In this document: positions 15,304 to 26,953 of the stretch, in pieces | How positions within the stretch are numbered: position 1 is the first letter of the stretch | Layout: each line of letters begins with the position of its first letter | Origin: an uncultured Collinsella sp. | GTDB taxonomy: Bacteria > Actinomycetota > Coriobacteriia > Coriobacteriales > Coriobacteriaceae | Direction of reading: 5' to 3' | Assembly (NCBI GenBank): GCA_900552995.1 | Contig: USBX01000002.1 | Coordinates: 1-31,687 of the forward strand | DNA length: 31,687 nt | The notes under the pieces: model-generated | Told to the model about the DNA's origin: nothing | What the model saw: the letters and a program-made list of their open reading frames with translations, nothing else | Database searches by the model: none | Made by a program: the position numbers and the translations under genes

Positions 15304-16590
15304 ATGCCGTCAACCGTTTTGGTCGGTGCCCAGTGGGGCGATGAGGGCAAGGGTAAGATTTGCGACCTGGTCGCCGGCGACTTCGATGCCGTCGTGCGCT
15401 ACTCGGGCGGCAACAACGCCGGCCACACCATCGTCGTCAACGGCAAGAAGTACGGCCTGCACCAGGTGCCCTCCGGCATCATGTATTCCGACCACGTGTC
15501 GGTGATCGGTAACGGCTGCGTCGTCAACCCCAAGGTTGTCCTTGAGGAGATCGACATGTTCGAGGCCGACGGCATCACCACCAAGAATCTCAAGATCAGC
15601 GGCAACGCGCATGTCATCATGCCGTACCACATCGATCTGGATGGCGCCTTTGAGCAGAAGCTCGGCAAGAAGAACATCGGTACCACCAAGCGCGGTATCG
15701 GTCCGTGCTATCAGGACAAGATGGCCCGCATTGGTCTGCGCATGCAGGACATGCTGGACGAGGCACTGTTCCGCGACAAGCTGGAGACCGCTCTCGCCCG
15801 CGTGAACCCTGAGCTCGAGCTCATCTACAACCTGCCCACCTACACCGTGGACCAGATTTGCGACGAGTACCTGCCCATGGCCGAGCGTCTGCGCCCCTAC
15901 ATCACCGAGACGAGCCTGCTGCTCAACAACATGATCGATGAGGGCAAGGACCTGCTGTTTGAGGGCGCCCAGGCGACGCTGCTCGACATCGATCACGGCA
16001 CCTATCCGTACGTGACGTCTTCCAACTGCACCGCCGGCGGCGCCATCACCGGCTCCGGCGTGGGCATGAAGAACGTCGACCGCGTGCTGGGCGTCATGAA
16101 GGCCTATATCACCCGCGTCGGTTCGGGCCCCATGCCCACCGAGCTTTCCTATGAGTCCGAGGCCGGTCACACGCTGACCGAGGAGGGCTATGAGTACGGC
16201 GTGACCACCGGTCGCCGTCGTCGCTGCGGCTGGTTCGACGGCCCCATCGCCAACTACGCCTCGCGCGTCAACGGCCTCACCGATATCGCCCTGACCAAGC
16301 TCGACGTGCTTTCGGCCTTCGACACCATCAAGGTGTGCGTGGCCTACGACGTCGATGGCGAGCGCTACACCAGCGTGCCCGAGCATCAGGTGCGCTTTGA
16401 GCATGCCAAGCCCATCTACGAGGAACTCCCCGGCTGGAAGTGCGACATCACCGGTTGTCGCAGCTTTGATGAGCTGCCGCAAGAGGCTCAGGACTACGTG
16501 GCGTTTATCGAGGATCTGGCACACACCCGCGTGACGTTCATTGGCGTTGGCGCCGGTCGCGAGCAGATCATCAACCGATTCTGGAAGTAA
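15304..16590 (+). CDS. purA: Adenylosuccinate synthetase
   Basis: PurA joins IMP and aspartate using GTP, the first committed step to AMP. At 428 aa it is of normal length. WGDEGKGK (11-18) carries the catalytic Asp and the P-loop-like glycine motif. NNAGHT, TKRGIGPCYQDK and the aspartate/GTP-binding TTGRRRRCGWFD near the C-terminal third are all present, as is TKLDVLS. AAGGAG precedes the ATG. It stands alone, with its own promoter and a hairpin after the stop. Confidence 0.98.
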   Translation: MPSTVLVGAQWGDEGKGKICDLVAGDFDAVVRYSGGNNAGHTIVVNGKKYGLHQVPSGIMYSDHVSVIGNGCVVNPKVVLEEIDMFEADGITTKNLKISGNAHVIMPYHIDLDGAFEQKLGKKNIGTTKRGIGPCYQDKMARIGLRMQDMLDEALFRDKLETALARVNPELELIYNLPTYTVDQICDEYLPMAERLRPYITETSLLLNNMIDEGKDLLFEGAQATLLDIDHGTYPYVTSSNCTAGGAITGSGVGMKNVDRVLGVMKAYITRVGSGPMPTELSYESEAGHTLTEEGYEYGVTTGRRRRCGWFDGPIANYASRVNGLTDIALTKLDVLSAFDTIKVCVAYDVDGERYTSVPEHQVRFEHAKPIYEELPGWKCDITGCRSFDELPQEAQDYVAFIEDLAHTRVTFIGVGAGREQIINRFWK

Positions 16591-16612
16591 TCGGGACTAT
16601 TTGGTTATTGCG

Positions 16613-16654
16613 ATATACCCCTTTGCAGCCCGGACGGGCGGCCGAGGGGTATAT
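16613..16654. terminator. Hairpin between purA and purD
   Basis: ATATACCCCT (16613-16622) and AGGGGTATAT (16645-16654) are perfect 10-base inverted repeats, with an inner GCCCGGACGGGC palindrome. It lies 23 bases after the purA stop and 54 before purD. The T-run is poor (TTTGCTT), so it is either a weak terminator or a regulatory hairpin. Each arm also contains a TATAC/GTATA that could serve as a -10. Confidence 0.5.
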
Positions 16655-16708
16655 TTGCTTGCAAAGGGCTCGCGCGGAGCGGGCCGTTCATCCATAGAGG
16701 AGGCACCC

Positions 16709-18013
16709 TTGAAGGCGGACACTCAAACCATCGACATCCTGTTGTTGGGCAGCGGCGGCCGTGAGCATGCTTTGGCAGCTAAGCTCGCAGCATCACCGCG
16801 CGCCGGCAAGCTCTACATCGCGCCGGGTAACGGCGGCACCGCGAGCTGCGGCGAGAACGTTGTTCTCGACGACTGCGATCCTGCGGCCGTGGCGGCGTTT
16901 GCGCAGAGCCACGGATGTGGACTCGTGGTAATTGGCCCCGAGGCTCCGCTCGTGGCGGGCGTGGCCGACGCCGTGCGCGCGGCGGGTATTCCCTGCTTTG
17001 GCCCGGGTGCCGAGGGTGCCCAGATGGAGGGTTCCAAGCTGTTCTCCAAGCAGCTCATGGAGCGTGCGGGCATTCCGACGGCAGCCTATGGTTCGTTTAC
17101 CGACGAGGCTTCGGCTCTCGCCTACGTGCGCGAGCAGGGCGCTCCGCTGGTCGTGAAGGCCGACGGCCTTGCCGCGGGCAAGGGCGTTATCGTGGCGACC
17201 GAACTTGAGCAGGCCGAGGAGGCCGTGCGCGAGTGCTTTGGCGGCACCTTTGGCGATGCCGGCAACACCGTGGTTATCGAGGAGATGCTCGTTGGTCCCG
17301 AGTGCTCACTGCTCGCCTTTACCGACGGCAAGACCGTGCGCCCCATGGCCACCTCGCAGGACCACAAGCGCGCCCTCGAGGGCGACAAGGGCCCCAACAC
17401 CGGCGGCATGGGCGTCTACAGCCCGGTGCCCATCGTGACCGACGAGGAGCACGCCACCATGGTGGCGGTCATGGAGCAGACCGTTGCCGAGCTTGCTGCC
17501 GAGGGCATCGACTACCGCGGCTGCCTGTATGGCGGCTTTATGCTCACGCCTGCCGGCCCCAAGGTGCTGGAGTTCAATGCCCGCTTTGGCGACCCCGAGA
17601 CGCAGGTCGTGCTGCCGCGCCTTAAGAACGACCTGGTTGAGGTTATGCTGGCCTGCGCCAACTGTGAGCTCGATCAGATTGAGCTCGACTGGCGCGACGA
17701 GTGGGCCGTGGCCGTTGTCCTGACGAGTGCGGGCTATCCCGGCAGCTACGAGAAGGGCAAGGTCATCACCGGTATCACCGATGCCGAGGCCATGGAGAAC
17801 GTGACCGTGTACCACGCGGGCACTGCTGCGGTGAACGGCCAGCTCTTGACCAATGGTGGTCGCGTGCTTGCCGTGACCGCTCTGGGCGACACGCTCGAGA
17901 ACGCTCGCAACCTTGCCTATGAGGCCTGCGAGAAGATTGATTTTGAGGGTAAGACCCTGCGTCACGACATCGGCCTGCGCGCGCTGCGCGGCCGCGACGC
18001 CTGGGATGCCTAA
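16709..18013 (+). CDS. purD: Phosphoribosylamine-glycine ligase (GAR synthetase)
   Basis: PurD carries out step 2 of de novo purine synthesis (PRA + glycine + ATP to GAR). The ATP-grasp fold shows GSGGREHAL at the N-terminus, GPEAPL, KADGLAAGKGV, GPNTGGMG and FNARFGDPETQ. The frame is open to 16541 inside purA, but residues matching the family begin at the TTG at 16709, with GAGGAGG 5 bases before it. This start gives 434 aa, a normal length. The NUDIX gene follows by 21 bases, probably on the same mRNA. Confidence 0.96.
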   Translation: MKADTQTIDILLLGSGGREHALAAKLAASPRAGKLYIAPGNGGTASCGENVVLDDCDPAAVAAFAQSHGCGLVVIGPEAPLVAGVADAVRAAGIPCFGPGAEGAQMEGSKLFSKQLMERAGIPTAAYGSFTDEASALAYVREQGAPLVVKADGLAAGKGVIVATELEQAEEAVRECFGGTFGDAGNTVVIEEMLVGPECSLLAFTDGKTVRPMATSQDHKRALEGDKGPNTGGMGVYSPVPIVTDEEHATMVAVMEQTVAELAAEGIDYRGCLYGGFMLTPAGPKVLEFNARFGDPETQVVLPRLKNDLVEVMLACANCELDQIELDWRDEWAVAVVLTSAGYPGSYEKGKVITGITDAEAMENVTVYHAGTAAVNGQLLTNGGRVLAVTALGDTLENARNLAYEACEKIDFEGKTLRHDIGLRALRGRDAWDA

Positions 18014-18034
18014 AGTCCGAGAGGAATGAGACGG

Positions 18035-18730
18035 ATGGACGAAAAGAACGAAGAGCTCGTGGATGCGCGGATCGTCGAGGAGGACAGCCGCGTGTATGGG
18101 CACGCCGAGGGCGAACCTGGTGGCGAGGTCGCTGACGAGCCGGCGCTGGTGCTGGGCGACGATGACCCGCACGATGCCGAGCTGCACGAGAAGATTCTTT
18201 CGGAGGAGTGCGCCTGGAAGGGCAAGATCCTCGACGTCCACCGTCTTGAGGTTGAGCTGCCCAACGGTCGCCGCAGCGCCCGCGATATCGTTCGCCATCC
18301 GGGTGCGGCGGCCGTTGTGGCGCTGACCGAGAGCGGCAAGATCGTACTGGTGCGTCAGTACCGCACCGCCATCGACCGCGTGACGGTCGAGATTCCCGCC
18401 GGCAAGCTCGATCCAGGTGAGGACCCGCTCGATTGCGCCAAGCGCGAACTGCATGAGGAGACGGGCTTTAGGGCTGGTCGCATTCGCTTTTTGACGTCGA
18501 TTGTCACGTCCTGCGGTTTTTGCGATGAGATCATCCACATCTACTTGGCTACCAAGCTCGAGTTTGATGCGCCCAACCCCGACGATGACGAGTTTGTCAA
18601 CGTGGACCTGGTGCCGCTGCACGAGCTGATCGACGCCGTGCTCGACGGCAAGATCGAAGACGCCAAGACCGTCGTGGGCGCCTTGGCCTGCGATAGCATC
18701 GCGCATCGCCTTGGGGGTGCGGAGCTCTAG
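18035..18730 (+). CDS. NUDIX hydrolase, ADP-ribose pyrophosphatase type
   Basis: A 231-aa NUDIX enzyme. The Nudix box runs from G in AGKLDPGED to REL-HEETGF, with the metal-binding glutamates in REL-x-EE in place. VLVRQYRTAIDR and the IPAGKL lead-in are typical of ADP-ribose pyrophosphatases (NudF/YqkG type), which split ADP-ribose to AMP and ribose-5-phosphate. The first 50 or so residues are an acidic extension not usual for the family. The ATG at 18026 has almost no spacing to GAGAGGA, so 18035 is preferred. The link to purD is by position only. Confidence 0.88.
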   Translation: MDEKNEELVDARIVEEDSRVYGHAEGEPGGEVADEPALVLGDDDPHDAELHEKILSEECAWKGKILDVHRLEVELPNGRRSARDIVRHPGAAAVVALTESGKIVLVRQYRTAIDRVTVEIPAGKLDPGEDPLDCAKRELHEETGFRAGRIRFLTSIVTSCGFCDEIIHIYLATKLEFDAPNPDDDEFVNVDLVPLHELIDAVLDGKIEDAKTVVGALACDSIAHRLGGAEL

Positions 18731-18869
18731 GTTACGCGGTTTTACCAAACCGCGTAACGAGTCGACGCTGCAAACGCCCCTAAGCGGCAATCTGCCTTTC
18801 AATCGTCGCTCGCGTACCGAAGTACGCGTCGCTCCTCTTTCAAGGCACCTTGCTCGCTTAGGGACGTTT
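18731..18869. repeat. Structured intergenic element: two nested palindromes
   Basis: A perfect 12-bp hairpin (GTTACGCGGTTT / AAACCGCGTAAC, tetraloop TACC, 18731-18758) directly follows the NUDIX stop. An irregular hairpin of about 98 bases follows: AAACG-CCCTAAGCG (18772-18786) pairs with CGCTTAGGG-CGTTT (18855-18869). Inside it GCAA/TTGC and GCCTT/AAGGC pair, and GCGTAC-CGAA-GTACGC caps it. There is no T-run. It may be a REP-like element or a structured RNA. Confidence 0.6.
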
Positions 18870-18977
18870 TCGCTGACGCTGCCAGAACATTGGCGTTATG
18901 CTTGTTGGGACGCTTTGTTTTCAGCCTGACCGGTTCAACCGGATTTCTCACGCTATTTATTTCTCTTCGAGGATTGC

Positions 18978-20750
18978 ATGTTTAAAAGGTTTCTCTCGTA
19001 TTACGAGCCCCAGATGGGGCTTTTTGTTGCCGATACTGTTTGTGCTCTGGTGCTTGCCGCCATTGACCTGGCGTTCCCCATTATCCTGCGCAATTTGACC
19101 GGTGGGCTGTTTACCCAGGGTCATGCTGCCATTATGCAGGCGCTCGGTATGATCGCGGTGGGTTTGGTGCTGATGTATGTCATCCGCTGCGCCTGCCGCT
19201 ATTTTGTGAGCTATTGGGGTCACGTGATGGGTGCGCGCATGGAGTCCAAGATGCGCGAGGACCTGTTCGACCAGTATGAGCGCTTTAGCTTTGCGTACTT
19301 CGACCGTAACAGCTCGGGCGACATGATGAGCCGCGTGGTCAACGACCTGTTCGATATCTGCGAGGCGGCGCACCACGTGCCCGAGTGGATCATCATCTGC
19401 GGCATCGAGATTATCGGCTCGTTTGTGATCCTCTTTACCATCGCCCCGGTGCTGGCGCTTGCCATGGCTGCGGTGACAGCAGCGTTTTCGGTCATCATGT
19501 TTTGGCAGAACATGCGCATGCGCGAGGTCTTTAGCGACAACCGCAAAAAGATCAGCGGCATCAATGCGCAGCTGCAGGATTCGCTGGCGGGCATGCGCGT
19601 GGTCAAGAGCTTTGCCAATGAGGAGACCGAGCGCTCTAAGTTCCGCGCCTCCAACAATCGCTATCTTTCGTCCAAGGAGAACATGTATCATGCCATGGGC
19701 GTCTATACTGCGACGTATGGCCTGCTCTCGGGTGTGCTCTATGTGATCGTGGTGCTGCTGGGCGGCTGGCTGGTCGCCCAGGGACAGCTGCAGGCGGTCG
19801 ATATGGCGACCTTCGCGCTCTACATTTCGCTGTTCTGCACGCCGCTCGAGACACTCGTCAATTCGGCCGAAACGTATCAGAAGGCCATCGCCGGCTTTAA
19901 GCGCATGGACGAGGTACTCTCGACCGCGCCGGATATCCAGGACAAGCCGGGCGCCACGGATCTGCAGGTGACCGCCGGCGCCGTGGATTATCACGACGTG
20001 TGCTTTAACTACGAGGACGTTGAGCTGGGCGAGGGCGATGCCGAAGAGCGTCCCGTTATCGACCATATGAATCTGTCCATCAAGCCCGGGCAGACCATCG
20101 CTTTGGTTGGTCCTTCGGGCGGTGGCAAGTCCACGACCTGTTCGCTGCTGCCGCGCTTTTATGACGTGGCTGCCGGATCCATTAGCATCGACGGCCAGGA
20201 CGTGCGCGATGTGACGCAGCAGAGCCTGCGCCGCGCCATCGGCCTGGTGCAGCAGGATGTCTACCTGTTTGACGGAACAATCGGCGAGAACATCGCCTAC
20301 GGCAAGCCGGGCGCTACGGCAGAAGAGATCGCCGAGGCCGCCCGTCGCGCCAACATCGATGCCTTTATCGAGTCGCTTCCGCAGGGCTACGACACCGTGG
20401 TGGGCGAGCGCGGCAGCCGTCTTTCGGGCGGACAGAAGCAGCGCGTTGCCATCGCGCGCGTGTTTCTCAAGAACCCCAAGATCCTGATTTTGGACGAGGC
20501 GACGAGTGCTTTGGATAACGAGAGCGAGGAGGCGGTGCAGGAGTCACTCGAAGAGCTGGCACGCGGCCGCACCACGATTATCATCGCCCATCGTCTTTCG
20601 ACTATTAAGCATGCCGATGAGATTGCGACCGTTGAGCATGGTCGCGTTGTGGAGCGTGGCACGCACGAGGAGCTTCTCGCCCGTGGCGGCACCTATGCCC
20701 GTTACTATCGAATGCAGTTCGAAGGTGCGCGTGCGCACGAGCTCGACTGA
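18978..20750 (+). CDS. ABC exporter half-transporter (MsbA/MdlB type)
   Basis: A 590-aa fused permease-ATPase half-transporter that must work as a dimer. Residues about 15-305 hold six membrane helices of the type I exporter fold. The ATPase (about 330-580) shows Walker A GPSGGGKST (about 377), a Q-loop, signature LSGGQKQR (about 482), Walker B ILILDEATSALD (about 502) and the H-loop IAHRLST (about 535). GAGG lies 5 bases before the ATG. No partner half-transporter is adjacent, so a homodimer is likely. The substrate (lipid, drug or peptide) cannot be read from the sequence. The unknown at 20770 follows by 19 bases. Confidence 0.93.
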   Translation: MFKRFLSYYEPQMGLFVADTVCALVLAAIDLAFPIILRNLTGGLFTQGHAAIMQALGMIAVGLVLMYVIRCACRYFVSYWGHVMGARMESKMREDLFDQYERFSFAYFDRNSSGDMMSRVVNDLFDICEAAHHVPEWIIICGIEIIGSFVILFTIAPVLALAMAAVTAAFSVIMFWQNMRMREVFSDNRKKISGINAQLQDSLAGMRVVKSFANEETERSKFRASNNRYLSSKENMYHAMGVYTATYGLLSGVLYVIVVLLGGWLVAQGQLQAVDMATFALYISLFCTPLETLVNSAETYQKAIAGFKRMDEVLSTAPDIQDKPGATDLQVTAGAVDYHDVCFNYEDVELGEGDAEERPVIDHMNLSIKPGQTIALVGPSGGGKSTTCSLLPRFYDVAAGSISIDGQDVRDVTQQSLRRAIGLVQQDVYLFDGTIGENIAYGKPGATAEEIAEAARRANIDAFIESLPQGYDTVVGERGSRLSGGQKQRVAIARVFLKNPKILILDEATSALDNESEEAVQESLEELARGRTTIIIAHRLSTIKHADEIATVEHGRVVERGTHEELLARGGTYARYYRMQFEGARAHELD

Positions 20751-20769
20751 TTGATATGACAGGAAGTTT

Positions 20770-21735
20770 ATGGCTGACAAGAACCCTTTGACTCCGGAAG
20801 AAGTGACGGAGTTATTCTCCGAAATCGATGCATCCGGCGTCTTGGATCCCACGCTCGCCAAAAAGCGTACCGAGCGCATGCGTGAGAAGGAGGCTGCGGC
20901 CAAGCGCGGTGACAAAGCGGCGCTAGCGCAGCTGCGCAGCGAGGACCGCGCGAGCCAGGCAAAACATATCGACCCGCTGTCCGAGGACGATCCTTCGGGC
21001 TCGCAGGTGAGCCATACCATTACGAAGACCGCGATGGCCGTGGTCATCGGTATTCTGGTGCTGATCGTGGGCATGCAGATCGGCTACGGCGTGATGCGCC
21101 GTCTGAATACCGCCAACCTGTCCGAGAGCGTTTCGGTGGATACCGTTTCGACGGCGCTGAAGGGCGGCCTTGAGTGGGGCAACGGCTTTACGCAGTTCCC
21201 ACTCGACTTTACCGTCGATGAAGCCGATGAGCGTACGGGCACGGTTGAGGTGACGGTGTTGGACACGTCGTCTGCCAATGAGCTCGAGCTGCTGTCCAAC
21301 GGGCAGATCCAGGCCGCGGCGCTTGCGACCAACGCCCTGCTCAACGACAAGATTGACCGCGTGGTGTATAACGTTCACGCCTATATCGACGAGGATAGCA
21401 ACATTCAGCACGATTCCTTTTTTGGCATGTTCCCCGCGCGGGGTCATCAGAGCGCCATTTTGACGTTTGTGTGGACCAAGAGCTCATCCAACGCCACGAG
21501 TATCGACTGGAAGATGCGCATCGTAAGCATGGACGACACCATTGCCGAGCGCATTCAAAAACAGGTGAACTCGGTTTCGTCGCTGATCGAGGACCCGGTG
21601 GTGAGCCAGACCAAGATTGACGAGGAAAAGGCCGAACGTGACCTGGAGCATCGTCTGCATGGCCGCGAGATTTTCCGCGGCGGCAAGCCCGATCGCTCAC
21701 CGTCCGATCTGCTGGAACAGGACAAGCAAAAGTAA
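20770..21735 (+). CDS. Single-pass membrane protein of unknown function (321 aa)
   Basis: I do not recognise the family. The N-terminal 80 or so residues are charged and helical, beginning NPLTPEEVTELFSEIDASGV. One membrane segment spans about 87-108. The outer domain (about 115-290) is alpha/beta with no cysteines, and the C-terminal tail is charged. The topology is probably N-terminus inside, domain outside. ACAGGAAG precedes the ATG. It lies 19 bases after the ABC exporter gene and ends at a strong terminator, so the two are one operon. An accessory role for the exporter is possible but not shown. Confidence 0.8.
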   Translation: MADKNPLTPEEVTELFSEIDASGVLDPTLAKKRTERMREKEAAAKRGDKAALAQLRSEDRASQAKHIDPLSEDDPSGSQVSHTITKTAMAVVIGILVLIVGMQIGYGVMRRLNTANLSESVSVDTVSTALKGGLEWGNGFTQFPLDFTVDEADERTGTVEVTVLDTSSANELELLSNGQIQAAALATNALLNDKIDRVVYNVHAYIDEDSNIQHDSFFGMFPARGHQSAILTFVWTKSSSNATSIDWKMRIVSMDDTIAERIQKQVNSVSSLIEDPVVSQTKIDEEKAERDLEHRLHGREIFRGGKPDRSPSDLLEQDKQK

Positions 21736-21741
21736 GAGGCC

Positions 21742-21782
21742 ATTATCCCGCGTGAGTCACAAGCCCACGCGGGATAATTTTT
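21742..21782 (+). terminator. Terminator after the ABC exporter operon
   Basis: ATTATCCCGCGTG (21742-21754) pairs perfectly with CACGCGGGATAAT (21766-21778), followed by a T-run. Confidence 0.95.
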
Positions 21783-21800
21783 CTGGGACGGGGATTAAAT
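21783..21800. repeat. Partial REP-like element
   Basis: TGGGACGGGGATTAAAT carries the GGGACGGGG core seen in the palindromes at 2904 and 28643, but no flanking arms. It is probably a degenerate copy. Confidence 0.4.
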
Positions 21801-21906
21801 AATCATTATGCATAGAAAGTCATAATTATCATTTCGTAAACATTTCGATGAAATTAACGCCATGAGGCATGCTTGCGGTTACAATACCGCGAGGCCTAAC
21901 TACACA

Positions 21907-21939
21907 CCTTTAAGCCGGTCCTGTGAGACCGGGAAGGAG
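21907..21939 (+). promoter_or_regulatory. PyrR-binding hairpin over the carA ribosome site
   Basis: CCGGTC (21915-21920) and GACCGG (21927-21932) form a stem with loop CTGTGA. This gives GTCCTGTGAGAC, close to the PyrR loop consensus (UCCNGNGAG). Below it CCTT (21907-21910) can pair with AAGG (21934-21937), which is the carA Shine-Dalgarno (AAGGAG, 21934-21939). When PyrR with UMP holds the stem, translation of carA would be blocked. The PyrR gene is not in this window. Confidence 0.8.
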
Positions 21940-21943
21940 AATT

Positions 21944-23383
21944 ATGGCGAACAACCATACCGCGGGCGCTGCCGCCCGCACCTTCGCGCCCAGCGAGCTT
22001 TGCCAGCGTATGCTGGCCAAAACCAGCAAGGGCACCTGCGGTCCCTGTATCCTGTATCTTGAGGATGGGACCATTTTTTATGGACGTGCATGCGGCGCCG
22101 AGGGCACCGCGACCGGCGAAGTCTGCTTCAACACCTCGCTCGAGGGCTACTTTGAGGTCATGACCGACCCGAGTTATGCCGGCCAAATCGTAACCATGAC
22201 CTACCCGCAGATCGGCAACTACGGTATCGACGAGACCGACGTCCAGTCGGCCTTCCCCGGCGACGCCGTGCGCCCTGCGAGCGCTCCGGCTATGCGCGGC
22301 ATGATCGTTCGCGACATGTGCGCCACGCCTTCTAACTGGCGCTCGGCCGTCAGCGTGCCGGAGTACCTGCGCGCTCACGGCATCGTCGCCATCGAGGGTG
22401 TCGACACCCGCGCTCTGGTGCGCCATCTGCGCGACAATGGTTCCAAGATGGGCATTATCTCGACCGAGATTTTCGACGTCGACGAGCTTGCCGAGCGTCT
22501 GGCCGCAGCGCCCACGCTGGCGGGCGAGAACCTGGTCAAGACCGTGAGCTGCCCTGAGCCCCATGCGTTCGCCGCGAGCGACCTGCCCGTCGAGCATGAC
22601 TTTGCGCTGGCTCCTGCCGCTCCTGCCCGTCACAACGTGGTTGCCTACGACTGCGGCGTGAAGCGTGGTATTCTGGAGGGCCTGGTCCGTGCTGGCTGCG
22701 ACCTCACCGTTGTGCCGTGGGATACGCCCGCCCAGCAGGTGCTCGACATGAATCCCGACGGCGTCTTTTTGTCCAACGGCCCCGGCGATCCCGATGCCGT
22801 GGTGGAGACCTATGAGCAGGTGCAGCAGCTGATCGGCAAGGTGCCGGTCTTTGGCATTTGCCTTGGTCACCAGATGATCAGCCTGGCCTGCGGCGCCCAA
22901 ATGGAAAAGCTTAAATTCGGTCACCGTGGCGGTAACCAGCCGGTTATGAATCTGGTGAGCCGTCGCGTGGAGATCACCGCGCAAAACCACGGCTTTGGCC
23001 TGCTGTTCCCCAGCTTGGGCAAGCTTGTCCCCGAGCTTTCCGGCGGCGAGACCGAGCATGCGGCCGATGGAGATCTGCGCGTCTGGGTGCGCCGCGGAAT
23101 CGCGCCGGTCGTGATGAACGAGCGCTTTGGTCGCATTCGCCTGACACATGTGAACCTCAACGACGGCACCGCCGAGGGCATCCAGCTGCTCGACGCCCCG
23201 TGCTTCTCGGTCCAGTACCACCCCGAGGCTTCGCCTGGCCCCACCGATGCCCACTATCTCTTTACCGCCTTTACGCGACTCATGGACGGCGAGGAGAACT
23301 ACCTGGACATCGACACCGCGAAGGACCGCCTGGCTGGCTGGAATTTCGTCGAGTCCGAGAACGCTGCGACCGAGGAGAACTAA
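21944..23383 (+). CDS. carA: Carbamoyl-phosphate synthase small (glutaminase) subunit
   Basis: CarA releases ammonia from glutamine for carbamoyl phosphate, the entry to pyrimidine and arginine synthesis. The N-terminal CarA domain (LYLEDGTIFYGRACGAEG, GEVCFNTSLEGY) is followed by a class I amidotransferase with nucleophile Cys306 in FGICLGHQ and the late QYHPEASPGP. The ATG at 21944 has AAGGAG before it. At 479 aa it is about 100 longer than usual: there is a short N-terminal extension, and about 45 extra residues lie between NHGF and THVNLNDGT in the amidotransferase. It is translated in tandem with carB, 1 base apart, and is probably under PyrR control. Confidence 0.96.
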   Translation: MANNHTAGAAARTFAPSELCQRMLAKTSKGTCGPCILYLEDGTIFYGRACGAEGTATGEVCFNTSLEGYFEVMTDPSYAGQIVTMTYPQIGNYGIDETDVQSAFPGDAVRPASAPAMRGMIVRDMCATPSNWRSAVSVPEYLRAHGIVAIEGVDTRALVRHLRDNGSKMGIISTEIFDVDELAERLAAAPTLAGENLVKTVSCPEPHAFAASDLPVEHDFALAPAAPARHNVVAYDCGVKRGILEGLVRAGCDLTVVPWDTPAQQVLDMNPDGVFLSNGPGDPDAVVETYEQVQQLIGKVPVFGICLGHQMISLACGAQMEKLKFGHRGGNQPVMNLVSRRVEITAQNHGFGLLFPSLGKLVPELSGGETEHAADGDLRVWVRRGIAPVVMNERFGRIRLTHVNLNDGTAEGIQLLDAPCFSVQYHPEASPGPTDAHYLFTAFTRLMDGEENYLDIDTAKDRLAGWNFVESENAATEEN

Positions 23384-23384
23384 C

Positions 23385-26699
<3,315 letters not shown>

Positions 26700-26711
26700 G
26701 TTGAGCTGTCC

Positions 26712-26797
26712 GGCCGGGGGCGGGAGGCGGACACTTTCTCTCGGAAACTGGGCTTCGCGAAGTTTTCCGAGAGAAAGGACCGCCTCCCGCCCCGGCC
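26712..26797. repeat. Long palindrome after carB
   Basis: The outer arms of 18-19 bases (26712-26730 and 26780-26797) differ by one extra G. Inner arms TTTCTCTCGGAAACT / AAGTTTTCCGAGAGAAA (26735-26749, 26760-26776) differ by one base, and CTTCGCGAAG sits at the centre. The whole 86 bases folds on itself. It may end the carAB transcript, although there is no T-run. Confidence 0.8.
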
Positions 26798-26867
26798 TGC
26801 GGTGACTTGGCCGCACCGTGTGCTGCGGAAGGGGCTTTGCGTGATGACTAGGGCTGAATAAAAAACG

Positions 26868-26914
26868 AGCGTGGGATCCGCCGTTCGTTCGAACGGCGGA
26901 TCCCACGCTTTTAT
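26868..26914. terminator. Bidirectional terminator-type palindrome
   Basis: GCGTGGGATCCGCCGTTCG (26869-26887) and its complement (26890-26908) are perfect 19-base arms. A TTTTATT follows on the plus strand, and AATAAAAAACGAG precedes. It lies 170 bases after carB. Between here and carB I see only the palindrome at 26712-26797. Confidence 0.8.
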
Positions 26915-26953
26915 TGCAGCAAACGTACGTCATAGCAATTCCCGGTAGGTCGA

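Noticed and set aside
15310..16524. Long antisense frame over purA
   Set aside because: A shadow of purA codons; no start signal and no family motif.
17306..18802. Long antisense frame over purD and the NUDIX gene
   Set aside because: It spans two real genes and a hairpin element, with antisense composition.
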